Origin: Alteraurantiacibacter hainanensis
GTDB lineage: Bacteria > Pseudomonadota > Alphaproteobacteria > Sphingomonadales > Sphingomonadaceae
Assembly (NCBI RefSeq): GCF_036321025.1
Contig: NZ_JAZAPB010000002.1
Span: forward strand, 930,001-994,000
Length of the DNA: 64,000 bases
Direction of reading: 5' to 3'
Shown: one piece after another, positions 51,841-60,535 of the stretch
Layout: each line of letters begins with the position of its first letter
How positions within the stretch are numbered: the first letter of the stretch is position 1
Program-made: the position numbers and the translations under genes
Notes under the pieces: model-generated
The model's database searches: none
Told to the model about the DNA's origin: nothing
The model's input: only the letters and a program-made list of their open reading frames with translations

Positions 51841-52281
51841 TTGCCGACGGCCAGCTTCATCACCATCGGGCAGTTGTCGAAACGTACGGGCGTGGCCGTT
51901 TCGGCGCTGCGTTTCTACGAGGAAAAGGGCCTGCTGAACCCGCTTCGAACCGGGGGAAACCAGCGCCGATACCTGCGCAGTGACATCCGCCGCGTCAGCT
52001 TCGTACTGATCGCGCAGAAGCTGGGGCTGGGGCTGGCGGAGATCGAGGAACACCTCGCCCAGCTGCCCGAGGGAAGAAATCCCATGCTGGAGGACTGGCG
52101 CAAGATCAGCCGCGCCATGCGCGAACAGATCGACGAGCGGATCACCTTGCTCAACCGCACCCGCAACCAGCTGGACCAGTGCATCGGCTGCGGCTGCCTC
52201 AGTCTCACCAAGTGCCAGCTCTACAACAAGGACGACAAGCTCGGCCTGAAAGGACCGGGGCCGCGGGCGGTTCTCGACTAG
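51841..52281 (+). CDS. soxR: Redox-sensitive transcriptional activator SoxR
   Basis: A 146-residue MerR-family regulator. The N-terminal winged helix-turn-helix opens SFITIGQLSKRTGVAVSALR, a dimer helix follows, and the [2Fe-2S] cluster ligands are CIGCGCLSLTKC (C114, C117, C119, C125), the diagnostic SoxR spacing. Oxidation of the cluster by redox-cycling drugs or nitric oxide activates target genes. TTG at 51841 is chosen because GGGAGAG lies just upstream. No soxS is visible, so it probably acts directly on its targets, as in most non-enteric bacteria. Confidence 0.96.
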   Translation: MPTASFITIGQLSKRTGVAVSALRFYEEKGLLNPLRTGGNQRRYLRSDIRRVSFVLIAQKLGLGLAEIEEHLAQLPEGRNPMLEDWRKISRAMREQIDERITLLNRTRNQLDQCIGCGCLSLTKCQLYNKDDKLGLKGPGPRAVLD

Positions 52282-52294
52282 GAACGGAGCTGGG

Positions 52295-53581
52295 TCAGCC
52301 CGAATTCTGCGGGACGACCTCTGCGAGAAAATCGTCGATTGCAGACATCATCTTCGCGAAGGCCGGTTCATGGGCGAGAGGCACGTGATTGGCCGTGGGC
52401 AACGTTTCGAAGCGCGCGCCCCTGATGGTCGCCGCAAGTTCGGCGCCCACCTTCATGGCGATACGCTGATCGTCGCGGCTGTGAAGCACCAGCGTCGGCG
52501 CGCGCAGGTGCTCCAGCCTGTCGCGAACATCGATATCGCCAAAGCTGTCGATGAAGCGCGCCGCGTTTTCCGCCGACGTCGTCTGCTTCTGGAACTCGTT
52601 GAACTTGTCGATGTCCTCGCTCGAAGCCTCGGGCAGAAAGCTGTGTGAGAAGATCTGGCGATAGGCCGGCGTGTTCTCGCCCCAGCCGGTTTGCACCAGC
52701 GTCACCTCCGCCTCCTTGCGCCGCCGGACTTCGGGATCGGAATGCAATCGCCATCCCGCCGGATAGGCGCCGATCAGGATCAGTGCCGACACGCGTTCGG
52801 GATGGCGCGCGGCGTATTCTATCGACACTGCGCCCCCCTGGCTGATGCCGATCAGGGGAAAGCGTTCGAGGCCGATGGCATCGGCCACGCATTCCAGATC
52901 GCTCACGAAGGCTTCGAAATCTATATCGGCATCCCAGTCGCTCAGGCCGTTACCGCGCTCGTCATAGCGGTGGAGCTGATAGTTCTGGGCCAGCCGCCGA
53001 TAAAGGCCCGACCAAACCGGCACATCCAGTTCGGCCTCGAGATGGCTCAGCCAGTTGGCGGCCTTGAGGACTGGCGGCCCTTCTCCCATCGAGGCATAGG
53101 CGATGCGCGTTCCGTCCATCGCGCGGGTATATCGAATGACCTGCTTCACGGGCGCATCATCGGGATCGTGCGCGGCCTCCTTTTCCGCCTGATCGAGCAG
53201 ACGCTCGCGCAGGGCGGTGAGCCAGAGCGCGTAATCGTCATGATCGCCGGACGTGGTCAGGGCCAGCAGTCGCTCCCCCACCTTCCTGTCTATGATGAGG
53301 GCTGCTGAGGGGACGGTCATTCCTATCCCGTCGCGCCGGGCCTGCAGCCATTCGTCCTGCGGACCTAGGGCCTTGCGGATCTTCGCCAGCGCCCATCGCA
53401 CGCCGCCCCGCGGGTCGGCCGCCTGATCCCAGAACATCTCGCAAAGGCGCTCGCGAGAAGTCATGCCGTCGTGAAAGATGAGGTAGGCGAAGAGGGCCCG
53501 CGTCTTGCGCGACTTCGGCATTTCGACCACGTCGCCGCCGCGCCGCACCGAGATGTCTTCTCCGATCTCGATAGTCGTCAT
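52295..53581 (-). CDS. Winged-helix DNA-binding domain fused to an alpha/beta hydrolase
   Basis: A 428-residue fusion. Residues 1-95 look like an OmpR/SARP-type winged helix: EMPKSRKTRALFAYLIFHDG, ERLCEMFWD and GGVRWALAKIRKAL match the transcriptional-activator opening of BTAD-type regulators. Residues 150-425 are an intact alpha/beta hydrolase: YDERGNGLSDWD, GISQGGAVSIEYAA (nucleophile), LVLHSRDDQRI (acid) and TANHVPLAHEP (His). It could be a regulator that senses, or has borrowed, a hydrolase. Direct repeats lie just upstream of the start. Confidence 0.82.
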   Translation of the reverse strand: MTTIEIGEDISVRRGGDVVEMPKSRKTRALFAYLIFHDGMTSRERLCEMFWDQAADPRGGVRWALAKIRKALGPQDEWLQARRDGIGMTVPSAALIIDRKVGERLLALTTSGDHDDYALWLTALRERLLDQAEKEAAHDPDDAPVKQVIRYTRAMDGTRIAYASMGEGPPVLKAANWLSHLEAELDVPVWSGLYRRLAQNYQLHRYDERGNGLSDWDADIDFEAFVSDLECVADAIGLERFPLIGISQGGAVSIEYAARHPERVSALILIGAYPAGWRLHSDPEVRRRKEAEVTLVQTGWGENTPAYRQIFSHSFLPEASSEDIDKFNEFQKQTTSAENAARFIDSFGDIDVRDRLEHLRAPTLVLHSRDDQRIAMKVGAELAATIRGARFETLPTANHVPLAHEPAFAKMMSAIDDFLAEVVPQNSG

Positions 53582-53612
53582 GGTTGGTCCCCGCCGACCA
53601 ATTCCAGGCCTC

Positions 53613-53651
53613 TACCACGCAAATACCACGCTTCCGGCGCAAATACCACGC
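53613..53651. repeat. Three short direct repeats upstream of the winged-helix/hydrolase gene
   Basis: TACCACGC occurs at 53613, 53624 and 53644, the last two inside the longer unit AAATACCACGC. The offsets are 11 and 20 bases, close to one and two helical turns. They are 32-70 bases upstream of the start codon of the gene on the minus strand, where an operator for its own promoter would lie. OmpR- and SARP-type winged helices usually bind direct repeats with such spacing. Confidence 0.55.
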
Positions 53652-53723
53652 GCCAGCACCCCGATCACTTCAACGGCGGCAAGTCATAAACGCCTCATCA
53701 CAAGAGACGAGGAGTATTGAGTT

Positions 53724-53831
53724 ATGACCGACAAGTTCTTTGAAGCCGCATTTGCTGCCTGGTTCTTTGCAGCGCCGCTCGCCATCGCAAACATCGTGCG
53801 ACTGGATTCCATGTGGCCTGTCCTGCTCTAG
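53724..53831 (+). CDS. Very small membrane peptide, 35 residues
   Basis: The peptide begins MTDKFFEAAFAAWFFAAPLA and has one amphipathic to hydrophobic helix (about residues 5-26) and a short polar tail. A good ribosome site (GAGGAG, spacing about 8) precedes the ATG, CATAAA at about 53687 is a possible -10, and a perfect T-rich terminator follows at 53843. This is more than chance would give for so short a frame. No family is known to me. Confidence 0.6.
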   Translation: MTDKFFEAAFAAWFFAAPLAIANIVRLDSMWPVLL

Positions 53832-53842
53832 GCTGGATCATG

Positions 53843-53880
53843 ATGGCAGCGGCCCCTCGGGGTCGCTGCCATTTTTCTTT
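53843..53880 (+). terminator. Rho-independent terminator after the small peptide gene
   Basis: ATGGCAGCGGCCCC pairs with GGGGTCGCTGCCAT across a TC turn (one G-T pair), followed by TTTTCTTT. It is a strong plus-strand terminator that ends the unit containing the 35-residue peptide. The minus strand has no T-run, so it does not serve smc. Confidence 0.88.
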
Positions 53881-53887
53881 TCAGAGG

Positions 53888-56800
53888 CTATTCCGCCGCC
53901 ATAGCCTCCGCCTGGCCCAGGTCGACGCTGACCAGGCGCGAGACGCCGCGTTCCACCATCGTCACGCCGAACAGCCGGTGCATGCGGCTCATGGTGACGG
54001 CGTTGTGGGTGACGATGAGGTAGCGGGTCTTGGTATCGCGGTTCATCGCATCCAGCAGGTCGCAGAAGCGTTCGATGTTGGCATCGTCCAGCGGAGCGTC
54101 GACTTCGTCCAGCACGCAGATCGGGGCGGGGTTCGTCAGGAACAGCGCGAAGATCAGCGCGGTCGCCGTCAGCGCCTGTTCGCCGCCTGACAGCAGGCTC
54201 AACGATTGCAGCCGCTTGCCCGGCGGCTGGGCGTAGATTTCGAGGCCCGCTTCCAGCGGATCGTCGCTGTCCACCAGCGCCAGGTGCGCCTGCCCGCCTT
54301 CGAACAACCGGTCGAACAGCTTGCGGAAGTGGCCGTCCACTTCCTCGAATGCCTTGCGAAGCCGTTCGCGTCCCTCGCGGTTGAGGTTGCCGATGGAGCC
54401 GCGAAGGCGGGCCACCGCTTCGGTAAGCTCGGCCTGCTCCTGCGCGCTCGCGCCGTGCTCGGCTTCGATCCGCTCCAGTTCCTCGGCGGCGACCAGGTTC
54501 ACAGGACCGATCCGCTCGCGGCTGGCGACCAGCCGGTCCATCTCCTCGCTCTCGGCGGAGGATTGCTTCACCGCGTCCTCGTCGAACTCGAACTTCCCCG
54601 GCAGCAGCGGCGGCGGCGACTGGAAGCGCTCGCCGGAAACGCGCGCCATTTCCTCGCGGCGGGATTCCTCGTTCTCGGCACGGGTGGCCAGCGTGGCGCG
54701 ATTCTCGCGCGCGGCGGAGAGGGTTTCGTTGAGGTCCGACAGGCGCGCATCGGCGGCACGGGCCTGTTCCTCGGCCGTGCGCACGGCTTCCTCGGCCTTC
54801 GCCAGTTCCTCGGTCAGGCGCGCGCGCACCGCTTCGCCGCCCTCGATTTCCTTCATCAGCCCGGCAGGCTTTGCGGCGATCACCGCGCGTTCCTCGGCGA
54901 TTTCCTCGAACCGGGCCTCCATGCCCGCCAGGCGCTGCGCGGCTTCGCCGGCACGCGCCTGCCATGCGGACATGTCCTTGCGCTGCGTGGCCACGCGCTC
55001 GCGCGCCACGGCCAGAGCCTGGTCGTGCGAAGCCAGCGAGGCAGCGGCGACCTGCGCGGATTCGCGCGCGGCCTCGTTCTTCGCCCGCGCCGCTTCCAGT
55101 GCGGCCCGACCTGTTGCCGGGTCGGGAAGTTCCGCTTTCCTGGCCTTGGCTGCTTCCAGCTCGGCCACCGCCGTCTTGCGCTGTTCGTCCAGATCCTTGC
55201 CGCTGTTCGCCAGTTCCTCGCGCCGGGCGGCCAGACGCTCGCGACGGGCCTCGGCCTGGTCGAGCGCGCGCAGGGCCTGGCGTTCCTGCTCGGACGCCTC
55301 GCCCAGCGCACGTTCCTGCGCCACGAGATCGCGTTGCAGGTCCGCCAGTTCCGCCTGCGCGGACTCCTGGGTGGCAGAAGCCTTCTCCACCGCCTCGCGC
55401 AGCGCCGGAAGCTGATCTTCCAATGCGGCAAAGCGATTGTCCGCCTCCAGCCGGGCCGCTTCGGCCGCGCCTTCGCCGCGGGCGACGAAACCGTCCCACC
55501 GGCGCAGGAACCCGTCCTTGGTCACCAGCCACTCGCCGGGGTTGAGATCGCGCGCGTCGTCGGCCTCGACGACATGCACCAGCGCCAGGCGTGCGGCCAG
55601 TTCAGCCGGGCACTCGCGCACGTGCGCGGCCAGGCTGTCGGCCACGGGGGAGGGGGCGCTCGATCCGGTCCAGAACCGGCCTTCCGCCTTGCCTTCCGGC
55701 GTGCCCAGCGGCGCGCGCGCATCGCGGCCCAGCGCGGCGGCGAGGGCGCGTTCGTAGCCCGGCTCGGCCGACACGCGATCGAGCGCGGCAGGCAGGCCGT
55801 GGCTGCCCTTCTTCTGCCGCTCGCGCGCCTCGCGGTCGCGCTTAAGCGCCTGCCATTCGCGCTCCACGCCCGCCAGTTCGGCACGCGCGGTGGATAGCTG
55901 CGAGGCGGCCTCGTCACGCGCGGCGGCGAGATCGTTTTTCCGGGAGCGGGCCTGTTCCAGCGACTGGCGAAGTTCGCCAACCCGCTCGGCGGCCTTTTCG
56001 GCAGACTTCTGCGCGGCGGCGACATCGTCCTCCGGGTCGCTTTCGCCCAGCAAGGCGGCGCGCTGGTCTTCCAGTCGCCGGGCTTCCGCTTCCAGACGGT
56101 CGAGCCGCGACTGCGCCTGCGAAATCTCCGCTTCGGCCACGCGCCACTCGGCCTCGACACCGGCATGGTCCGCCGTGGCCCTGGCCAGCGCCAGTTCGGC
56201 CTTGCGCCCCTCGCTCTCGGCCTTCTCCACAGCATTGGCGAATTCGGGGCGCTTCGCCTCGTCCGCCACGAGCGCCTTGGCTCCTCTGTCGAGAGCGGAT
56301 TCGAGGTCCTTCAGGGCCGTTGCCGCATCGCGCGTCATGCGGTCGGCGTCGATCTTGTCCTCTTCGAGGCGCGCCTTTTGCCGGTCGAGGTCGGCCAGAC
56401 GCTGCTCGGCCGCTTCCAGCTGGCTTGCAAGGGCGGCCATGCGGTGACCGTGGGCGCTGGCATCGTCGCGCCGGTCGGCCAGTTCATCGCGCAGTTCGTG
56501 CAGGGATTCGGCAAGCTGCGCCTGTGCCTTCTGCGCCTCCTTCGCGGCCTCCTGCGCCTCCGCGACCCTGGCCTCGGCGCTCTTGGCTTGGTCGCGGGCC
56601 GACTGCGCCGCCGCAGCCGCATCGCGCCAGCGGGCGAACAGCAGCCGCGCCTCGGCCACCCGGATTTCGTCGGACAGCTTCTTGTACCGTTCCGCCTGCT
56701 TCGCCTGCCGCCGCAGCGATCCGATCTGCGAATCGAGGCCCGCCATCAGATCCTCGAGCCGTTCCAGGTTCTTCTCCGTGGAGCGCAGCTTGCTCTCGGC

Positions 56801-57310
56801 ATCCCGGCGACGCACGTGCAGGCCGGCGATGCCAGCCGCCTCTTCCAGCATCATGCGCCGTTCGGTGGGCTTGGCGGCGATGACCTGCGCGATCTTGCCC
56901 TGGCTGACGAGCGCCGGCGAATGGGCGCCGGTGGCGGCATCGGCGAACATCAGCGAGACGTCCTTCGCCCGCACGTCGTTGCCGTTCATGCGGTAGGCGC
57001 TGCCGGCGCCGCGTTCTATGCGCCGCGTCACGTCCAGCGGCTCGCCGTCGTCGTCCACCGCGTGGAGCACAACCTCGGCGAAATCGCGCGGCGGGCGGGT
57101 GGCCGTGCCTGCGAAGATCACGTCTTCCATGCCGCCCGATCGCATGGACTTGGGCGAGTTTTCGCCCATGACCCAGCGGATCGCTTCCAGCACGTTGGAC
57201 TTGCCGCAGCCGTTGGGGCCCACGACACCCGTCAGGCCGGGGTCGATGCGCAGTTCGGCGGGTTCTACGAAGCTTTTGAAGCCGCTAAGTCTAAGCTTGC
57301 GAAACTCCAT
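53888..57310 (-). CDS. smc: Chromosome segregation protein SMC
   Basis: A 1140-residue condensin ATPase that organises and separates chromosomes. Walker A is GPNGCGKSN (31-39); the two long Ala/Glu/Arg-rich coiled coils (about 165-500 and 660-990) flank the hinge near 510-640; the C-terminal head carries the ABC signature LSLLSGGEQALTATAL and Walker B ICVLDEVDAPLDDAN. Length is normal. The two genes upstream code for DsbA-like proteins and may be transcribed with it. Confidence 0.97.
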   Translation of the reverse strand: MEFRKLRLSGFKSFVEPAELRIDPGLTGVVGPNGCGKSNVLEAIRWVMGENSPKSMRSGGMEDVIFAGTATRPPRDFAEVVLHAVDDDGEPLDVTRRIERGAGSAYRMNGNDVRAKDVSLMFADAATGAHSPALVSQGKIAQVIAAKPTERRMMLEEAAGIAGLHVRRRDAESKLRSTEKNLERLEDLMAGLDSQIGSLRRQAKQAERYKKLSDEIRVAEARLLFARWRDAAAAAQSARDQAKSAEARVAEAQEAAKEAQKAQAQLAESLHELRDELADRRDDASAHGHRMAALASQLEAAEQRLADLDRQKARLEEDKIDADRMTRDAATALKDLESALDRGAKALVADEAKRPEFANAVEKAESEGRKAELALARATADHAGVEAEWRVAEAEISQAQSRLDRLEAEARRLEDQRAALLGESDPEDDVAAAQKSAEKAAERVGELRQSLEQARSRKNDLAAARDEAASQLSTARAELAGVEREWQALKRDREARERQKKGSHGLPAALDRVSAEPGYERALAAALGRDARAPLGTPEGKAEGRFWTGSSAPSPVADSLAAHVRECPAELAARLALVHVVEADDARDLNPGEWLVTKDGFLRRWDGFVARGEGAAEAARLEADNRFAALEDQLPALREAVEKASATQESAQAELADLQRDLVAQERALGEASEQERQALRALDQAEARRERLAARREELANSGKDLDEQRKTAVAELEAAKARKAELPDPATGRAALEAARAKNEAARESAQVAAASLASHDQALAVARERVATQRKDMSAWQARAGEAAQRLAGMEARFEEIAEERAVIAAKPAGLMKEIEGGEAVRARLTEELAKAEEAVRTAEEQARAADARLSDLNETLSAARENRATLATRAENEESRREEMARVSGERFQSPPPLLPGKFEFDEDAVKQSSAESEEMDRLVASRERIGPVNLVAAEELERIEAEHGASAQEQAELTEAVARLRGSIGNLNREGRERLRKAFEEVDGHFRKLFDRLFEGGQAHLALVDSDDPLEAGLEIYAQPPGKRLQSLSLLSGGEQALTATALIFALFLTNPAPICVLDEVDAPLDDANIERFCDLLDAMNRDTKTRYLIVTHNAVTMSRMHRLFGVTMVERGVSRLVSVDLGQAEAMAAE

Positions 57311-57328
57311 GAGCGCCCGCCGCCTGCC

Positions 57329-58087
57329 TCAGCCTTCGGCCGGTCGCGCGCCTGCATTCTGCAGCACGGCTTCCAGATCCTCCCAGCTGCGCTCGTCGAG
57401 AACGCGGTCGTTGAGGATGAAGGTGGGGGTGGAGTTGACGCCCAGTTCCTGGGATTGCTCGTCGGAGCGGGTGCCGATGGCCATTACCGCCTCGTTATCG
57501 GAAAGGCAGGCACGGGCCTGGTCGCGGCTGACCCCGCGGGCAGCGAAGAAATCGAGGAAACCCGCGGCTTCGGCAATCGCGACGAAACGCTCGTCCTCGG
57601 GCAGCTGGCCGACGTTGGCGAGCTGGGACTGCGCGCCCTGCATGCGGCCCATGACCTCTTCGAAATTGGTCCACACCTGGTCCGCCAGCGGGTGGAAGCT
57701 TTCGGGCGCGGAACAGCGCGCGAGGGCGGCCAGCGTGAGGTCGAAGGCGTTGTGCACCTGGTTGCGCAGTTCGTAGGAGACCATGCCGGTGGAAACATAG
57801 TCTTCCACCAGCGGATCGGCCCCGGTCTGGGCGAAGTTGGCGCAGGCCCCGCAGGTAAGCGAGGCGTATTCGATCAGCTTGAGCGGCGCATCGGGGTTGC
57901 CCAGCAGATAACCGTCGTCCTCAGTCACTTCGACGACGTCGGTCCATTCCTGGCCCGCGGGCGCGGGAACGGGATCCAGCGGTTCGCTGGCAGTCAGTTC
58001 GCCTTCAGCGTCACCCCCGCAAGCGGACAGCGCGAGCGCCAGTGGCGCGGCGAGGGTGGCGAATGCGATACGGCGCGAAATGGTCAT
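57329..58087 (-). CDS. DsbA-like thioredoxin-fold lipoprotein (CGAC type)
   Basis: A 252-residue exported protein with signal peptide ending LALSAC (lipid cysteine near residue 23). The redox motif is LTCGACANFAQ (CxxC near 79-82), and NSTPTFILNDR is the cis-proline strand. The helical insertion between them is that of DsbA-family thiol oxidases. It probably makes or rearranges disulfides in the periplasm. It lies 18 bases before smc. Confidence 0.86.
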   Translation of the reverse strand: MTISRRIAFATLAAPLALALSACGGDAEGELTASEPLDPVPAPAGQEWTDVVEVTEDDGYLLGNPDAPLKLIEYASLTCGACANFAQTGADPLVEDYVSTGMVSYELRNQVHNAFDLTLAALARCSAPESFHPLADQVWTNFEEVMGRMQGAQSQLANVGQLPEDERFVAIAEAAGFLDFFAARGVSRDQARACLSDNEAVMAIGTRSDEQSQELGVNSTPTFILNDRVLDERSWEDLEAVLQNAGARPAEG

Positions 58088-58215
58088 GTCAAAAATACCC
58101 CGTCATGATCTGCTCGGCCAAAACTGCAGCGAACCGGCAGTTTAGAACCGTAAGGTTGGTGTTTGGAAAGCGCCGACCCGTCCGAATCGGCCCTTTTGCA
58201 CAGGCTTTTCCCCTA

Positions 58216-58905
58216 TTAGCCGCCCGTTTCCAGCGAGGAAGGGTCGTCCAGCACCTGTTTAAGCGCGCTCCAGGTGTGCACGCCGGGAACCAGCGTGCCG
58301 TTCACGGCGAAGCTGGGCGTGCCGGGAATATCGAACTCGGCATTGTCCGCCTCGGCCGCTTCGGCGATGGACAGGGCCTTGGCTTCGTCGGCGAGGCACT
58401 GATCGACCTGGACGCGGGAGAGGCCGCGCGGCTCCATCAGTTCGTGGAAATCCAGATCGTCGCCGATCGCGCGCATGCGGCTTGCGACCGAACCGGCAGA
58501 CCAGCGCCGCATCTGCCCCTCGGTGGCGGAACGGGCCTTTTCCATCCAGCGCGGGTGGCTCATCATCAGCGCGCGGTGGTTGCCGAAATAGTCCTCCGGA
58601 TCGCCACATTCGGCGACAAGGGACGCTGCCAGGTCGACTGGATTGCGGATCACGGATCGCACTTCGACGGTCGCCAGGCCCTGGTGGATATAGTGCAGGC
58701 GCAGGGCGGCCTCCGATTGCACCTCGAAAGAGGCGCAGTGCGGGCAGGTGTAGCTGACGAACTGGATCAGCGAGACATCCGCCTCGGGATTGCCCACGCG
58801 GTGGCCGCGCTCCGTCGTCTCGTAGGTCATGTTCCAGTCCTGCGCCCCGGCCACCGCCAGCGGCATGGCCGCTGCCAGAAGCCCGGCGATTACCCATCGC
58901 TTCAT
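58216..58905 (-). CDS. DsbA-family periplasmic disulfide oxidoreductase (CPHC type)
   Basis: A 229-residue exported protein (signal peptide about 1-21). The active site SYTCPHCASFE has the CPHC sequence of E. coli DsbA and PGTPSFAVNGTLVPG the cis-proline. Like the gene after it, it is of the thioredoxin_4/DsbA type, so this locus encodes two related thiol oxidases in a row with different active-site dipeptides (PH here, GA in the next). The start overlaps the DUF721 stop by four bases. Confidence 0.88.
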   Translation of the reverse strand: MKRWVIAGLLAAAMPLAVAGAQDWNMTYETTERGHRVGNPEADVSLIQFVSYTCPHCASFEVQSEAALRLHYIHQGLATVEVRSVIRNPVDLAASLVAECGDPEDYFGNHRALMMSHPRWMEKARSATEGQMRRWSAGSVASRMRAIGDDLDFHELMEPRGLSRVQVDQCLADEAKALSIAEAAEADNAEFDIPGTPSFAVNGTLVPGVHTWSALKQVLDDPSSLETGG

Positions 58906-59489
58906 TGACCTTCGTCCTCTTCCTTCCGCGCGACCGAACGCGCCAGTGATTCCAGCACCGCGCGCAATTCGGGGTCGCCGATATCGCGCAAACTGTCGCC
59001 CAGTTCCATGGGAATGGGCTTCAGCGAGGGCGGTGCGCTGCGCCTTTCTTCAGCAGGCGGCGGCTTAACCGCGCCTTGCCGCATCTTCACCTTGGCCACG
59101 GCGCGATAGCCGAAAAAGCGGTTCACCCGCTCCATGATCTCCGGGATCACGTGCTGGATCAGCGGGGCATGGGCGGGCAGCACGACGAGTTGCAGGATGC
59201 CTTCGGTCTTCTCTCCCGGCGGAAAGCGGATGCTTTCGGGCGAGCAGACCTTGGCGTGGTGTTCGCCGACGATTTCCGGCCAGCGCGTCACCACGCTCGA
59301 TTGCACGAAACCGAACCGGCGGAAGGCCGCGCGCCCGATCTGCGGCACAAGGTCGGCCACCGGCCTGGCGGGGCCGCCGCGCGGGCGCTGATAGGGCTTT
59401 GCAGGCTTGCCTTTCGGCTTGCCGCCAGTGCCTTTCGCACTCTTCCCCGTTTTCGGTGGTGTGTCGCGTTCCATGGAAGGCGCACTCAT
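58902..59489 (-). CDS. DUF721 (DciA-like) domain protein
   Basis: A 195-residue basic protein. A Lys/Gly/Pro-rich N-terminus (1-45) is followed by the DUF721 domain: IGRAAFRRFGFVQSSVVTRW, EIVGEHHAKVCSPESIRF and LPAHAPLIQHVIPEIMERVN. DUF721 includes DciA, the helicase-loading protein of many bacteria without DnaC. Whether this member is that loader is inferred from the domain only. ATG at 59474 is an alternative start. Divergent from mutY with 14 bases between starts. Confidence 0.83.
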   Translation of the reverse strand: MSAPSMERDTPPKTGKSAKGTGGKPKGKPAKPYQRPRGGPARPVADLVPQIGRAAFRRFGFVQSSVVTRWPEIVGEHHAKVCSPESIRFPPGEKTEGILQLVVLPAHAPLIQHVIPEIMERVNRFFGYRAVAKVKMRQGAVKPPPAEERRSAPPSLKPIPMELGDSLRDIGDPELRAVLESLARSVARKEEDEGQ

Positions 59490-59503
59490 GCCATAGGCGC
59501 GGC

Positions 59504-60535
59504 GTGACCGCCACCGTTTCAGCCAAGCTTCTCGACTGGTACGACAACCATTCGCGCGACCTGCCGTGGCGCAGCCCGCCGGGCGCCCCTGCGCCGGACC
59601 CTTACCGGGTGTGGCTGTCCGAGGTCATGCTGCAACAGACTACGGTCGCCGCCGTTGCTCCCTACTTTGCCAAGTTCACCCAGACCTGGCCCACGGTCGA
59701 GGCTCTGGCCGAGGCTTCCGAGGAAGACGTGATGGCCGCCTGGGCAGGGCTGGGCTACTACTCGCGCGCCCGCAACCTGGTGAAATGCGCCGGCGAAGTG
59801 GCGGCGCGCGGCGGCTTTCCCGAAAGCGAGGCGGAACTGCGGAAGCTGCCGGGGCTGGGCGCCTACACGGCGGCCGCGGTGGCGGCCATCGCCTTCGGGC
59901 AGCGCGCCGTGGTGGTCGATGCCAACGTGGAGAGGGTCGTCTCGCGCCTGTTCGCGATCCGCGAGCCGTTGCCGGGTTCTCGTCCGCAGATCCGCGAGGC
60001 GGCGGATGCGATCACGCCGAACGAGCGCGCGGGCGATTTCGCGCAGGCGATGATGGACCTCGGCGCGACGATCTGCACCGCGCGTGACGCGCGCTGCCTG
60101 CTTTGCCCGCTATCGGCCGATTGCCGCGCGCGCAGTGAAGGCGATCCGCTGGAACTGCCGGTGAAGGCTGCGAAAAAGGCCAAGCCCAGCCGCACCGGCA
60201 CGGCGTTCTGGATAGAGCGCGACAATCGCGTGTGGCTGGTGAAACGTCCCGGCAAGGGCATGCTCGGCGGCATGCGCGCCTTGCCCGACGATGGCTGGTC
60301 GGCACGCGGCGATGGAGAAGGCGATGCGCCGGTGGCGGGGGCGTGGAGGGCGGCGGGCGTCGTGCGCCACGGCTTCACCCATTTCGACCTGGAACTTGGC
60401 GTCGCGATCCACGCGGGCAATGCCGCCTCACCCCAGGGGGAGGGCGAATGGTGGCCAGTCGACACCATCGATGACGCCGGCCTGCCGACGCTGTTTGCCA
60501 AGGCCGCGCGGCTGGTACTGGCGGATCGGGACTAG
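59504..60535 (+). CDS. mutY: A/G-specific adenine DNA glycosylase
   Basis: A 343-residue repair enzyme that removes adenine mispaired with 8-oxoguanine. The catalytic Glu is E40 in WLSEVMLQQTTV, the helix-hairpin-helix is LRKLPGLGAYTAAAVAAIAF, the catalytic Asp D139 is in AVVVDANVERV, and the [4Fe-4S] ligands are C191, C198, C201, C207 (CTARDARCLLCPLSADC). The C-terminal MutT-like domain that checks for 8-oxoG is present. GTG start at 59504. Confidence 0.95.
   Translation: MTATVSAKLLDWYDNHSRDLPWRSPPGAPAPDPYRVWLSEVMLQQTTVAAVAPYFAKFTQTWPTVEALAEASEEDVMAAWAGLGYYSRARNLVKCAGEVAARGGFPESEAELRKLPGLGAYTAAAVAAIAFGQRAVVVDANVERVVSRLFAIREPLPGSRPQIREAADAITPNERAGDFAQAMMDLGATICTARDARCLLCPLSADCRARSEGDPLELPVKAAKKAKPSRTGTAFWIERDNRVWLVKRPGKGMLGGMRALPDDGWSARGDGEGDAPVAGAWRAAGVVRHGFTHFDLELGVAIHAGNAASPQGEGEWWPVDTIDDAGLPTLFAKAARLVLADRD

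Noticed and set aside
54206..55897. 563-codon plus-strand open frame inside smc
   Set aside because: Antisense shadow of the SMC coiled coil: the product is Gly/Ala/Arg/Leu-rich without family features, and the minus strand encodes a complete SMC.
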